The translations under genes and the position numbers were made by a program. A stretch of 64,000 nt of DNA. Origin: Pedobacter sp. PLR. GTDB taxonomy: Bacteria; Bacteroidota; Bacteroidia; Sphingobacteriales; Sphingobacteriaceae. The first letter of the stretch is position 1, and each line of letters opens with the position of its first letter. The stretch spans positions 434,001 to 498,000 of the forward strand of contig NZ_JAPIVQ010000004.1 of assembly GCF_026239675.1 (NCBI RefSeq), written 5' to 3'. The notes beneath the pieces were generated by a model. It did no database searches and was not told where the DNA came from. It saw only the letters and a list, made by a program, of their open reading frames with translations. Shown in pieces: positions 1 to 8,647 of this stretch.

Positions 1-1753
1 AAATTACCCATGCCGGCTCCACTTTAAGTTTAACCCCATTGTATTCCACATCTGCAGTAACGGGACCATCAGAAATATCGTCATACCAGCCTTCGTTGTT
101 CGCGAATGTAATGGCAATATCTCCGTTTAAATTTTTGGCTACACCATGTCCGCCGAGCATGATTAACCTTCCTTTTACATCAGTACGCATTTCACCAAGG
201 TAAACGGTCTCCGTCTGGAATTTCCCTATAAAAGGATGGCCCTTATCTACGTTGGTTGCGCTTACCGACTGATGTCCGCCATCTATGATTAGTGAGTTCC
301 GGTCGGCCACGTTAATATTACGTAACATAGAAGCTGGTGCGCCAATAGCATCCGGAATGTCCAGGGCCATTTGAAATTGATACCAGGATGATTTTTGATT
401 TGCTAAATGAGCATGCCAGACAATATTGGCATTTTCGGCAGTCAGCTCTTTAATTGCTTTTCCGGCGGCATTAAATCCGTAAATTCTGAATTGGGCAGCT
501 TGCCGTTTTAGTGCTCCGGTTTTATCGCGGTAGGCATAGTCATCTGTTAAGACTACCGGTTCGGAAACCAGGGGACCAATAAAATATTCATGATCACTAT
601 TCCCGACACGCATTACTCCGATTGGGGGATAGATTCCGGCCGTAACAATGCAGTCGCTGTCTTCGTCTGTATCTCCTTTAAAGGGAGGATTAATATGTTC
701 AGGTTCTTGTAATTGCTGGCCGTTGGCCTGATGGCGGGCTTCGGCACTTGCTGCGTAAACCACTTTTCTGGCTTCAGCAATAGATCCAAGCGGCTCATGT
801 TGTGCTAAGGTTCTCCAGATGTTAAAAGCAAGAATACTTCCAAATTCAGGCTGGCCAATTGCGCAAATATCCTGCTGAGGGAATTCTAATTCAGCAATAC
901 AAATATAAGGACTCTCTTCAGTGCTCCAAACCACCTGGGCATCATCAAGGGGCATGGTTGCATCATTGGTACGGAATTGTATCTCAAAGCGGAATTTTGC
1001 GGCCTTATTGCGCAGGCGTTGTTGTAAATCAAGTGCCAGGTAATTTTTATCATTAAAAACTGCTCCATGATCGGTTTCATCCGGTACTAAACGATATTTA
1101 ACAATGTTTTTATCGCCCAATCTAAAAGGGAGTATTGCCCAATAACCGGCACTCAGACAGCTCGCTTCGACTTTTGTCATGTCTTTGAGAATATCGGAGA
1201 GCTCCGGGTGTTTATTGATATAAGAGTCGTAGTCATGATCTACCGCACCAGCAGTAGTGAAACTGCACATTTGTTGTGCGTCACGTGCAAAAAATCGGTC
1301 TATGTTTTGAAAGATGAAATCCGCATTGCTGCTGTCGCCTAATAATTTAGGCCCCTCAACGCCAAATAGTTTTAGTCCCAGTCCGAGGGTGGTGTGCAGG
1401 TCCGGTGAGCCGGGGTCGGTGTCGCTGGAAAAGCGTACCGCACATTCGTAAGTGTCTCCGGCGAAAATCCCTACTTTAAACTCGGGCCTGATGTCTTTTT
1501 TTACGCGAAAGGTTCCATAGGCTATGCCATGTTGTTTTCTGAAAACGGCACGTTCAGCAGGCATTTGCCCTTTTTCGATGCTTGTCTTCTGACCCATTTC
1601 AACGAACATCTCTTTGAGACGTTCTGTTACAATTTTTGTAGTTCCGTCGCTATCCCAGCATGCTACATTATTAGCGGTAGCTTCACCTTTAATTGCAGCT
1701 GAAGATTCAGTGTGCAGTGCTGCACCTGACTTTTTTTTCGATTTTTCAGTCAT
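1..1753 (-). CDS. Catalase-like / LodA-type quinoprotein oxidase fusion (3' end cut by window edge)
   Basis: Read from ATG at 1753 to the window edge: 584 residues with no stop. Residues about 45-345 resemble the y4iL-like branch of catalase-related heme proteins: QHGIAYG with a likely distal His75, VRFSSDTDPGSPD near 107, DFIFQN..RFFARD near 145-158, VKYRLVP near 218, and EHEPLG-like AQHEPLGSIAEARKVVY near 317-333. Arg329 and Tyr333 keep the R-x-x-x-Y spacing of the catalase proximal heme ligand. From about 370 the sequence becomes LodA/GoxA-like: IGVMRVGNS, YFIGP, KRQAAQFRIYG, VYLGEMRTD, GRLIMLGG, NNEGWYDD.SDGPV. LodA enzymes are cysteine-tryptophylquinone amino-acid oxidases that release H2O2. 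The Cys/Trp cofactor residues lie beyond the edge, as would a LodB-type flavoprotein partner. There is no signal peptide. The domain calls are strong; activity of either half is inferred. Confidence 0.85.
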   Translation of the reverse strand, partial: MTEKSKKKSGAALHTESSAAIKGEATANNVACWDSDGTTKIVTERLKEMFVEMGQKTSIEKGQMPAERAVFRKQHGIAYGTFRVKKDIRPEFKVGIFAGDTYECAVRFSSDTDPGSPDLHTTLGLGLKLFGVEGPKLLGDSSNADFIFQNIDRFFARDAQQMCSFTTAGAVDHDYDSYINKHPELSDILKDMTKVEASCLSAGYWAILPFRLGDKNIVKYRLVPDETDHGAVFNDKNYLALDLQQRLRNKAAKFRFEIQFRTNDATMPLDDAQVVWSTEESPYICIAELEFPQQDICAIGQPEFGSILAFNIWRTLAQHEPLGSIAEARKVVYAASAEARHQANGQQLQEPEHINPPFKGDTDEDSDCIVTAGIYPPIGVMRVGNSDHEYFIGPLVSEPVVLTDDYAYRDKTGALKRQAAQFRIYGFNAAGKAIKELTAENANIVWHAHLANQKSSWYQFQMALDIPDAIGAPASMLRNINVADRNSLIIDGGHQSVSATNVDKGHPFIGKFQTETVYLGEMRTDVKGRLIMLGGHGVAKNLNGDIAITFANNEGWYDDISDGPVTADVEYNGVKLKVEPAWVI

Positions 1754-2223
1754 GGTATTATTTTCGTTTAGGTGGTAAAATGATTAAGGGTTATTACAAA
1801 ATTTGAATATTGCATTAACTCTGCTTACGAAAAAAATGACTGATTACTGGCGTTGAATTAAAAGAAGGACATCATTTAAATGATTCATAATGGAGAGGTT
1901 AATTTAAAGCAATAGGGTTTGATAGATTAAAGCTATAAAAAATAGCTTAGTAATTAATGTTTTTTATGTATATGATCAAATAAATAGTTTAAACTTTTTT
2001 GAAAGCGGTATACATGGATTTGTTATTTGGTAAAACATAAATTTCTGTGTCGGATTATTGCGGTTTCCTGAAGAAATGATAAAAGAAGAGCCTATAAATT
2101 GGTGAGGAGTCATTGAAGATGGAAATAGAATGCAGTAAAGCCTGGTTTTAAACTAAGTCCCAAATAAAAATGTAACTTGGGAAAAGTTAAGTAACTAATT
2201 TTCACAACTATTATTAATCAATA
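1754..2223. other. AT-rich intergenic region between divergent genes
   Basis: About 470 bases between the divergently read oxidase fusion and the FkbM gene. It must hold promoters for both. I found no exact TAnnTTTG box at a good distance from either start, no convincing small ORF, and no strong inverted repeat. Confidence 0.5.
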
Positions 2224-2928
2224 ATGTTATCTAAGATTAAAAAATCTATCTCTAAGTTGAAGGGTGAAAGTCCTTATTTAAAACGATCATATGCGCAATC
2301 AGGTGAAGATTTAATTATTGATTTCATTTTTAAAGAAATCGGGATTAATCAACCTTCCTATTTGGATATTGGTGCTCATCATCCCTTCTATTTAAATAAT
2401 ACTGCGATATTTTACGAAAGAGGTTGTCGGGGAATTAATATAGAGCCGGATCCTTCTCTTTTTGCTGAGTTTACAAAATCCAGAAAACAGGATATCAATC
2501 TTAATTTAGGTATTGGAAATGAAAAAGGCATATTAGATTTTTATCAGATGTCGGCACCAACATTAAATACATTTTCTGAGCAGGAGGCTAAGAATTACGC
2601 GAATGAGGGAGACTTCAAAATTGAAAAAGTAATACCTGTAACCGTAGAGACCGTTGCTAATATTCTAAGGGATTATAACCATGGAAAATTTCCGGACTTT
2701 CTGACACTTGATGCTGAAGGTATCGATGAGATCGTTATTCATTCAATAGATTTTGAACAGAATTTCCCTAAAATTATATGTGTAGAGACGATATCCTTTT
2801 CTTCATCAGGAACGGGGGTTAAGAATAATCAATTGATAGCCTACCTGGAGGATAAAGGTTACCTATTATACGCAGATACCAATATTAATTCAATTTTTGT
2901 TAGAAAAGACCTTTGGATAAGAAAGTAG
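2224..2928 (+). CDS. FkbM family methyltransferase
   Basis: A 234-residue SAM-dependent methyltransferase of the FkbM family. Visible marks are the SAM-binding strand YLDIGAHHPFYLNNT near residues 46-60, the acidic end of the next strand in NIEPDPSLF, and the family's LTLDAEGIDE near 155 followed by a conserved-looking KIICVET. The N-terminal SYAQSGEDLIIDFIF is typical of FkbM proteins found in cell-surface or glycan loci. The start is ATG 2224 after an AT-rich leader. It sits alone on the plus strand, about 50 bases before the DinB gene, and no glycan cluster is nearby, so the substrate is unknown. Family call firm, role not. Confidence 0.85.
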   Translation: MLSKIKKSISKLKGESPYLKRSYAQSGEDLIIDFIFKEIGINQPSYLDIGAHHPFYLNNTAIFYERGCRGINIEPDPSLFAEFTKSRKQDINLNLGIGNEKGILDFYQMSAPTLNTFSEQEAKNYANEGDFKIEKVIPVTVETVANILRDYNHGKFPDFLTLDAEGIDEIVIHSIDFEQNFPKIICVETISFSSSGTGVKNNQLIAYLEDKGYLLYADTNINSIFVRKDLWIRK

Positions 2929-2976
2929 TTGTATTCAGTGAGATACAACGGAATTTGTTATTCAGGAACAAAGATC

Positions 2977-3480
2977 ATGGATAGGGAAACTTTACTCCTG
3001 ATGAATTGTATTACTAATATGGAACCCTTAATTGAAGAACTTAAAAAACTATTAAAGGGCGGCGGCGCCCATGTGGGATTAAAAGATGCTACGGCAGATA
3101 TTCCTTTTGAACTACTTGGCGAAAGGCCGTATGCTTTACCATATAGTATCTGGCAGCTTGTTGAACACATCAGAATTGCCCAATGGGACATGCTGGAATT
3201 TAGCAAAGATGGCAATCATAAATCGCCGGTGTGGCCCGATGAATATTGGCCAAAAGAAGTTGCTCCGACAGACAAAAGTAGTTGGGATAAAGCTTTGAGA
3301 CAGATTGAAGAGGATTTAAAGGCATTTGTTGAACTGATGCAGCAGCGGGATTTATATGAACCCATTGCACATGGAACTGGACAAACCATCCTGCGGGAAG
3401 CGTTTCAAATTGTTGACCATGCAGCCTATCATATTGCCGAAATTGTGGTCATACGGCGTTTGCTAGGTATATGGAAATGA
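2977..3480 (+). CDS. DinB family protein
   Basis: A 167-residue DinB/YfiT-type four-helix protein. The three metal-binding histidines fit His64 (QLVEHIRIAQ), His148 and His152 (VDHAAYHIAEI). The family binds a divalent metal and includes thiol transferases and stress proteins of unknown substrate. The open frame begins with a TTG at 2929, directly after the FkbM stop, but ATG 2977 gives a family-like N-terminus (MDRETLLLMNCI), so I take 2977. ATG 3001 is a second possibility. It may be co-transcribed with the FkbM gene, but nothing shared in function is evident. Confidence 0.8.
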   Translation: MDRETLLLMNCITNMEPLIEELKKLLKGGGAHVGLKDATADIPFELLGERPYALPYSIWQLVEHIRIAQWDMLEFSKDGNHKSPVWPDEYWPKEVAPTDKSSWDKALRQIEEDLKAFVELMQQRDLYEPIAHGTGQTILREAFQIVDHAAYHIAEIVVIRRLLGIWK

Positions 3481-3555
3481 TCAATAAATACAGCTATACT
3501 ATGGAATGGCACAGCTGTATTTGTTAAAGATGTATGTAATGTTATAAATCAAAAC

Positions 3556-4386
3556 CTAAGCTAAAATCATTTTCTTGTTATTCCTGCTCCACTCGCTCCA
3601 ACTACCCACATACAATTTTGGAATCTCTAAACCTGCATAGTCTATCGCCAGGAGCGTATGACAAGCGGTTACACCGGAACCACAATGTACAATCACATTT
3701 TCAGTTTTATAATCAGCCAACGCTTTTGAATATTTTTCCTTTAGAATTTCAGGAGCTAGAAAAGCACCATTAGCATCTAGATTCTCCGTAAAAGGAATAT
3801 TTATAGCGCCGGGTATATGACCAGCAATTAAATCTATAGGTTCGGTTAATCCTGCAAAACGATTTGCATCACGAACATCAATAACGACATGATGATTACT
3901 GTTGCCAGCAAGTTCCACTTCATCGATTTCTGCCAATGGCAACTGCCATGCTGTAATTGGATAGGGCGCTGTTGGTTTCGCTGACGGAATCTCCGCATTT
4001 ACAGGAAATCCGGCTTTAACTGCAGCAGGATAGCCGCCATTTAAAACCTGAACCTTTTCGTGACCTAGTGACTTTAACATCCACCAGAATCTTGCAGCAG
4101 CATTAGATCCGTTTTTATCGTCGTAAACAATTACATGCGTATCCTTTGTAACGCCGTATTTCCCCAAAAGCTGAGCAAAATGTTCAATAGTTGGTAGCGG
4201 ATGCCTGCCACCCATAGCGAAATCTTTAATATCGGCCAGATCAGTATTTAAATCCAGATAAAAGGCACCATTTAAGTGTTGTTCATCATATCTGGGTTTC
4301 GACCCTGCACTTACATCAAAAAGGATGAAATCGGTTTCACCTGGTAAAATCAATTCTTCAGGTTGTATAATGGATGATAGTTTCAT
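3556..4386 (-). CDS. sseA: Sulfurtransferase, 3-mercaptopyruvate type (two rhodanese domains)
   Basis: A 276-residue tandem-rhodanese protein of usual family length. The N-terminal inactive rhodanese domain covers about residues 15-125 (ILFDVSAGS, HLNGAFYLDLN, VIVYDD). The catalytic domain covers about 155-276, with VIDVRDANRFAG and the active loop CGSGVTAC, where Cys235 is the persulfide-carrying residue. CGSGVTA is the loop of mercaptopyruvate sulfurtransferases such as SseA rather than the thiosulfate rhodanese loop CRKGVTA. The enzyme would move sulfur from 3-mercaptopyruvate to a thiol acceptor in the cytoplasm. No signal peptide. It is a monocistronic-looking minus gene facing DinB. Confidence 0.85.
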   Translation of the reverse strand: MKLSSIIQPEELILPGETDFILFDVSAGSKPRYDEQHLNGAFYLDLNTDLADIKDFAMGGRHPLPTIEHFAQLLGKYGVTKDTHVIVYDDKNGSNAAARFWWMLKSLGHEKVQVLNGGYPAAVKAGFPVNAEIPSAKPTAPYPITAWQLPLAEIDEVELAGNSNHHVVIDVRDANRFAGLTEPIDLIAGHIPGAINIPFTENLDANGAFLAPEILKEKYSKALADYKTENVIVHCGSGVTACHTLLAIDYAGLEIPKLYVGSWSEWSRNNKKMILA

Positions 4387-4441
4387 AGTCTTTTTAAAAT
4401 TGTGAATATATAAAAATGCTAACTTAAAAAATCATAGCCTA

Positions 4442-5758
4442 TCAGCTTTCCGGGAATACTATTTTAAAAGTTGTGCCCTCGCCAATTTCAGATTGAATAC
4501 TGATCTGGATTTGATGATATATGGCAATGCTTTTTACAATGGCGAGTCCTAATCCATAGCCTACGTCTCCTTCCAGATTTGTTTTCATGAAACGGTCAAA
4601 CACAAAGGGTAAATCCTGTTTTGGGATTCCTATTCCCGTATCCCTGATGGTTATTTCATAAGCATTGTTGCTTAAATGTTTTTCAGTTATGAAGATCTTT
4701 CCGTTGTGACGATTAAACTTGATGGCGTTATGTATCAGGTTGAAAAATAGCTGGAACAGCAGATCCTTATTCACGCCTTTCAGGATCACCTCCGGGGAAA
4801 TATCCAGAAAGATTTGTATGTGTTTTTCTTCTAGTCTATGACTGATTTCTTCAATGATCTCATTAAATAACAGGAGTGGTTTAACCTCTTCTTTTCTGAT
4901 GTATTGCTCATTTTCAATTCTGGAAATTAACAACAGAGATTTTGTGATATTTTTTAACCTGTCTACGGTTTTCATCATTTCTATAATAGCCATAGCCGAT
5001 TTTTCATCGAGTGTTTCATCCGCAAGCAGGTTTTCCATTTTATTCTGGAGGATACTGATGGGGGTCATCAGTTCGTGTGAAGCATTGGAAGTAAACTCCC
5101 TTTCCTTGTAAAAGGCCTCATTGATCTGGTTCATTAAAAGGATCAGTGATTCATCCAGATATTTAAAATCAGCGGTACTGGTTTGAATCCGCTTTTGTCC
5201 GTCTTTAAAGGGAAACCTTCTATTGATCAATTTGCTGCTGATAATTTTTTCCAGTGGGCGGATCAGCATGCGGATAAAGGTCAGGTCAATTAATATCGTT
5301 AGAACAATCAGGAAAATCAGCACATACAAGGCAAATCTCTGTAATGGTTTGTTGTACTGATTGATACTTGTTGTCGTTTTACCGATTTCAAGGAGATAAT
5401 TTTTCCCTTTGTTTTTAAAGGTATAGCTTAAAACTCTATAGTTTAAAGTATCACTTTCAATAAGTCGTTGAGAATCTTTTATGAAATTCATGCTTACTCC
5501 TTTATCAACCGGGAGTAAGGCTATAAATTCTTCTTTAAGCATGGTGTAACTACCATAGTTCTGATCACCCTGAAAGTAATAATCCAGACCATTTTTCCCG
5601 ACAATGCTAAGTACCTGTTTTCTCTGCTGCTTTAAGGTGTAATTGGTGTATTCAGAAGCGATCTGTTTCACCAGGAAGGGCAGTGCCAGCACAAACAACA
5701 ATACAATCACCAGTTTTGATCCGGTGATGAAAAGGGTAAGTTTAGTAGATAGTTTCAT
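4442..5758 (-). CDS. Membrane sensor histidine kinase
   Basis: A 438-residue kinase with two membrane segments (about 11-30 and 143-165) around a roughly 110-residue periplasmic sensor that resembles nothing I can name. The HisKA box FTSNASHELMTPIS has phospho-acceptor His228. The ATPase domain shows the N box (LIHNAIKFN), G1 (DTGIGIP) and G2 (GYGLGLAIVKS). It starts one base after the stop of the OmpR-type regulator and is surely translated with it. The pair sits downstream of an outer-membrane barrel and a small secreted protein, so the stimulus may be at the envelope; that is inference. The kinase call is certain, the ligand unknown. Confidence 0.93.
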   Translation of the reverse strand: MKLSTKLTLFITGSKLVIVLLFVLALPFLVKQIASEYTNYTLKQQRKQVLSIVGKNGLDYYFQGDQNYGSYTMLKEEFIALLPVDKGVSMNFIKDSQRLIESDTLNYRVLSYTFKNKGKNYLLEIGKTTTSINQYNKPLQRFALYVLIFLIVLTILIDLTFIRMLIRPLEKIISSKLINRRFPFKDGQKRIQTSTADFKYLDESLILLMNQINEAFYKEREFTSNASHELMTPISILQNKMENLLADETLDEKSAMAIIEMMKTVDRLKNITKSLLLISRIENEQYIRKEEVKPLLLFNEIIEEISHRLEEKHIQIFLDISPEVILKGVNKDLLFQLFFNLIHNAIKFNRHNGKIFITEKHLSNNAYEITIRDTGIGIPKQDLPFVFDRFMKTNLEGDVGYGLGLAIVKSIAIYHQIQISIQSEIGEGTTFKIVFPES

Positions 5759-5759
5759 G

Positions 5760-6434
5760 TTATTTCTTAATTCGGTAGCCTACACCACGTACGGTTTCCA
5801 GCCATTCGGTGTTCGCCCATACATTTAATTTTTTACGAATATTCTTAATATGAGCATCGATATAATTGGAGTCATAATCATCATTGACAAAAGTCCCCCA
5901 AATGTGTTCGCTTAGCTGAGCACGTGTCAGTACCCGGTTTTTATGGAGGATAAGGTAACTCAGCAGGTCAAATTCTTTGCGGGAAAGTTCGATCTTTTCC
6001 TGCCCAAATGTGACCACTCTTTTTGGGAGGTCTATATGGAATTCGCCGATAGCTAATAACTCTTCGGTGATGCTGAATTTCCGTCGGGCAATGGCCTGCA
6101 TTCTGGATTGCAGTTCTAAAAGGTAAAATGGTTTGGCCAGATAATCATCGGCACCAAGGTCCAGACCGCTAACCCTGTCTTTTAGCTGAGTTCTTGCGGT
6201 AATAATGATGTAAGCTGCATCGGGGTTGCTCTGTTTTGCTTTTTTTAAAATCTCCAGTCCATCGCCATCCGGTAAACTTAAATCTATTAATATAAAGTCG
6301 TACTTGTTCAGTTCCAGTTGCTCCAGTCCGTTCTTAAATGAATGTGCAATATCACACAGATAAAAGCTCTTTTTCAGAAAAGCCTCCATTTCATAAGCTA
6401 ATGATTTTTCATCTTCAACGATTAATACCTTCAT
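5760..6434 (-). CDS. OmpR/PhoB-type response regulator
   Basis: A 224-residue regulator. Receiver domain at residues 1-115: acidic pair in VEDEKS, phospho-acceptor Asp51 in ILIDLSLPDGDG, TARTQ with the switch Thr, and the conserved Lys in DYLAKPF. A winged-helix DNA-binding domain follows at about 125-224 (LSRKEFDLLSYLI, RVLTRAQLSEHIWG, VDDYDSN..DAHIKNIRKKL, TVRGVGYRIK). It lies between the barrel gene (11-base gap) and the kinase (1-base gap) in one minus-strand unit. It probably regulates its own operon, but no binding site was identified. Confidence 0.95.
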   Translation of the reverse strand: MKVLIVEDEKSLAYEMEAFLKKSFYLCDIAHSFKNGLEQLELNKYDFILIDLSLPDGDGLEILKKAKQSNPDAAYIIITARTQLKDRVSGLDLGADDYLAKPFYLLELQSRMQAIARRKFSITEELLAIGEFHIDLPKRVVTFGQEKIELSRKEFDLLSYLILHKNRVLTRAQLSEHIWGTFVNDDYDSNYIDAHIKNIRKKLNVWANTEWLETVRGVGYRIKK

Positions 6435-6445
6435 AGGGAATTAGA

Positions 6446-7288
6446 TTAAAACTGATAGTAAAAAGCGAGACCAAAAAACGATTGCCGGCGTTTTAGCTCA
6501 GCTTCAGCCTTAGGCCCAAGAACAGACAACTGGTAACTAAGCTCTGCCAGATAATTTGCGCGGCTTAAGCTAAGCGGTAATTTAAAATTGTATGACAACA
6601 TATTAAAGCTGTCGGAAGGTACAGTAGTGCTGATCGTTGAATTGGAATTTCCAGGTGAAACAGGGGCTTTACCTTTTCCATTAGCTTTTTCGCGATTGCT
6701 TTTTTCTATGGTATAGGTTTCATAAAAATGTCTGGTACCTGCTACCAGTTCTATGGCAGGTTCTAAGGAAAGTGTGTTTTTCTCGTTAAATAAACTACCG
6801 ATGACAATCTCTTTGGAATGGGTTAGACTTATAAAAATATCATGCTGTTTACCAAAAGCATAATCGGTACTAAGAGAACTTTTGAGCCATGGCCATGCAT
6901 ATTTTACGGATAGATTCACATTGTTTTCATTCGCAGCCTGTAATAGCGGTGAATTTTCAGGGAAAAAAGAGCGTGTATAAGCGATGCCGGTAGAAAACTG
7001 ATCATTAAAATCATGATCAAAACCAGCTCCGATATCTGTCTCGGATATACCCGATCCATAATTCAGCAGTTTATAGGATCCGCCTGAAAGGTAGAGACCA
7101 AGAGGAAATCTTACTGTTGCATTTACGAGTACATAAGGAAGCTTTTCATTGGTAGTCTGCCCATAGTAACTCACATCACTGCTATAAAGCGCAGCTATAG
7201 TTACGGTCGTTTTTTTAATACTGTCCTGTTGTGCCAGCACTTTAAAGGAAGTCATGCAAATCAGGAGGAGTAGGGATGTGAATCTCAT
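6446..7288 (-). CDS. Putative outer-membrane beta-barrel protein
   Basis: A 280-residue protein with an N-terminal signal peptide (LLLLICMTSFKVLAQ, cleavage near residue 19). The mature part has alternating hydrophobic/polar strands and ends in GLAFYYQF, a terminal aromatic typical of outer-membrane barrels. A Gly/Ser/Asn-rich insert around residues 200-225 probably forms a surface loop. I do not recognise a named family. It is the second gene of a four-gene minus-strand unit, 10 bases after a small Pro/Lys-rich secreted protein and just before a two-component pair. That suggests the barrel and the sensor work at the envelope together, but no substrate can be named. Confidence 0.6.
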   Translation of the reverse strand: MRFTSLLLLICMTSFKVLAQQDSIKKTTVTIAALYSSDVSYYGQTTNEKLPYVLVNATVRFPLGLYLSGGSYKLLNYGSGISETDIGAGFDHDFNDQFSTGIAYTRSFFPENSPLLQAANENNVNLSVKYAWPWLKSSLSTDYAFGKQHDIFISLTHSKEIVIGSLFNEKNTLSLEPAIELVAGTRHFYETYTIEKSNREKANGKGKAPVSPGNSNSTISTTVPSDSFNMLSYNFKLPLSLSRANYLAELSYQLSVLGPKAEAELKRRQSFFGLAFYYQF

Positions 7289-7298
7289 GGGTTACACA

Positions 7299-7598
7299 CT
7301 AGGGTCTTTTAATCCTTGGACGAATAATTTTAATCGGTTTTACTTTAACATTTGGCTTCATTACTACAGGGGGTCTTGTCTGCTTACGTGCTTTAGGTAC
7401 TTCTCTGATGTCTGGTTTATCAGGTGTCTGTTTGTTAACAGGTTTTTCCTGACTACCAGATTTTTCTTTTTTTTCATCTTGCTGCTGGTCCCTGGCAGGA
7501 TCTTCTTTTTTTATCGGGACGCCCGCCTGAACTAAAGGTGGCAGCATCAAAATAAAGATAGCGGCTAGTAATGTGTTGAAAATGAATGCTCTGCCCAT
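7299..7598 (-). CDS. Small Pro/Lys-rich secreted protein
   Basis: A 99-residue product with a hydrophobic N-terminal segment (FNTLLAAIFILMLPPLVQAG) that reads as a signal peptide or anchor. A very basic, proline-rich, probably disordered tail follows (KEDPARDQQQDEKKEK, then repeated KP/RP/PIK motifs ending RPRIKRP). Ten bases separate it from the barrel gene, so it leads the four-gene unit. No family recognised. The tail could cross the periplasm or bind an anionic surface, but that is speculation. Its tight coupling with the next gene supports that it is real. Confidence 0.6.
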   Translation of the reverse strand: MGRAFIFNTLLAAIFILMLPPLVQAGVPIKKEDPARDQQQDEKKEKSGSQEKPVNKQTPDKPDIREVPKARKQTRPPVVMKPNVKVKPIKIIRPRIKRP

Positions 7599-7738
7599 TA
7601 GGTAAATATAAAGAAGTTTGTCATATAAAAGCCGAAGCGTGCTATTGAACTATTGGTCTGTATAATCCTAAACAAATGTCACCGTCGAAGATGAAATTAA
7701 GATGAAATTCCGGGCTCAAATAAACTCAGGATTTCATG

Positions 7739-7766
7739 TTGAATTCATGTTCTCTCCTCAACTTTG
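7739..7766 (+). promoter_or_regulatory. Candidate Bacteroidota promoter for the DUF4382 gene
   Basis: A TTG at 7739-7741 lies 17 bases before CAACTTTG at 7759-7766, one mismatch from the -7 consensus TAnnTTTG. Transcription would start near 7773. That leaves no leader for an ATG at 7777, which supports the second ATG at 7804. Confidence 0.4.
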
Positions 7767-7803
7767 AGTAACGAAAATGTTAATATTCACAAAATCTAAA
7801 ATT

Positions 7804-8604
7804 ATGAGAAAGAGAATTATGTATTCCGGAGTAGCGTTGTTTTTTATGGGACTAGCTATCCTTATCGGATGCAAAAAAGACAATAATGGTTCAGCAAGCG
7901 GAACAACTAAAGTCGAAATTAGAATGACCGATGCTCCCGGGGATTTTGATGAGATTAACCTGAGTGTTAAGGAAATCGTACTGTTGTCAGAAGGTAAACC
8001 TTATCGCTTTGCGGCAACCTCGAGTATCTTTAATATTCTGGACTTCAGAATTGGAAGCAGTAACCCCGATATTCTGGTAGCTTCAGGAGAAATGCCAAGC
8101 GGAGAAATCACTGAAGTAAGACTGGTACTGAACGATTCAGGAAATACTATTGTTGTTGCCGGAGTTTCACAGGCGCTAACCACGCCAAGCGGACAATCTT
8201 CGGGCTGGAAAGTGAAGCTTAAAGCGAACCCATCATTGGTACCCGAGGTTACCTATTCATTATTGCTTGATTTTGATGCAGCGAAATCTATTGTAAGTAC
8301 CGGAAATGGTAAGTATTTGCTTAAACCTGTAGTAAGGGGGATCACAGCGGCTACATCTGGTTTAATATCGGGAACTGTATTGCCATTGTTGAGCCATCCG
8401 GAAGTATTGGTTATTGCAGGAACTGATACCGTAGGTACAATTGCAGATCCTTTGAGTGGAAAATTCACTGTTGGTGGACTTGCAGCAGGTAGTTATTCTG
8501 TAAAATTTGCTCCTGTAATTGGATACAAAGATAGTACGATTACAAATGTTAATGTATCTCTTGGACAGAACACCAGCTTAGGAGTTGTTACGCTTAAACA
8601 ATAA
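7804..8604 (+). CDS. DUF4382 domain lipoprotein
   Basis: Translation from ATG 7804 (MRKRIMYSG) gives 266 residues with a lipoprotein signal whose lipobox is LIGC. The DUF4382 domain follows: VEIRMTDAPGDFDEINLSVKEI, a pattern seen in many Bacteroidota surface lipoproteins, through to LLDFDAAKSIV and YLLKPVVRGI. A second carboxypeptidase-regulatory-like beta domain occupies the C-terminal 85 residues (LISGTVLP, VGGLAAGSYSVKFAP). The frame opens at ATG 7777, but that start would put 9 extra residues before the signal peptide and sits on the predicted transcription start. Role unknown; probably an outer-membrane-anchored binding or structural protein. Confidence 0.8.
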   Translation: MRKRIMYSGVALFFMGLAILIGCKKDNNGSASGTTKVEIRMTDAPGDFDEINLSVKEIVLLSEGKPYRFAATSSIFNILDFRIGSSNPDILVASGEMPSGEITEVRLVLNDSGNTIVVAGVSQALTTPSGQSSGWKVKLKANPSLVPEVTYSLLLDFDAAKSIVSTGNGKYLLKPVVRGITAATSGLISGTVLPLLSHPEVLVIAGTDTVGTIADPLSGKFTVGGLAAGSYSVKFAPVIGYKDSTITNVNVSLGQNTSLGVVTLKQ

Positions 8605-8647
8605 ATAAAAGACTTATATTTATTTACTAAAGTAACCGACTAACCTT

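Noticed and set aside
1..1753. Several shorter frames inside the first 1.1 kb
   Set aside because: The single minus-strand frame from 1753 to the edge gives a continuous, clearly recognisable two-domain protein.
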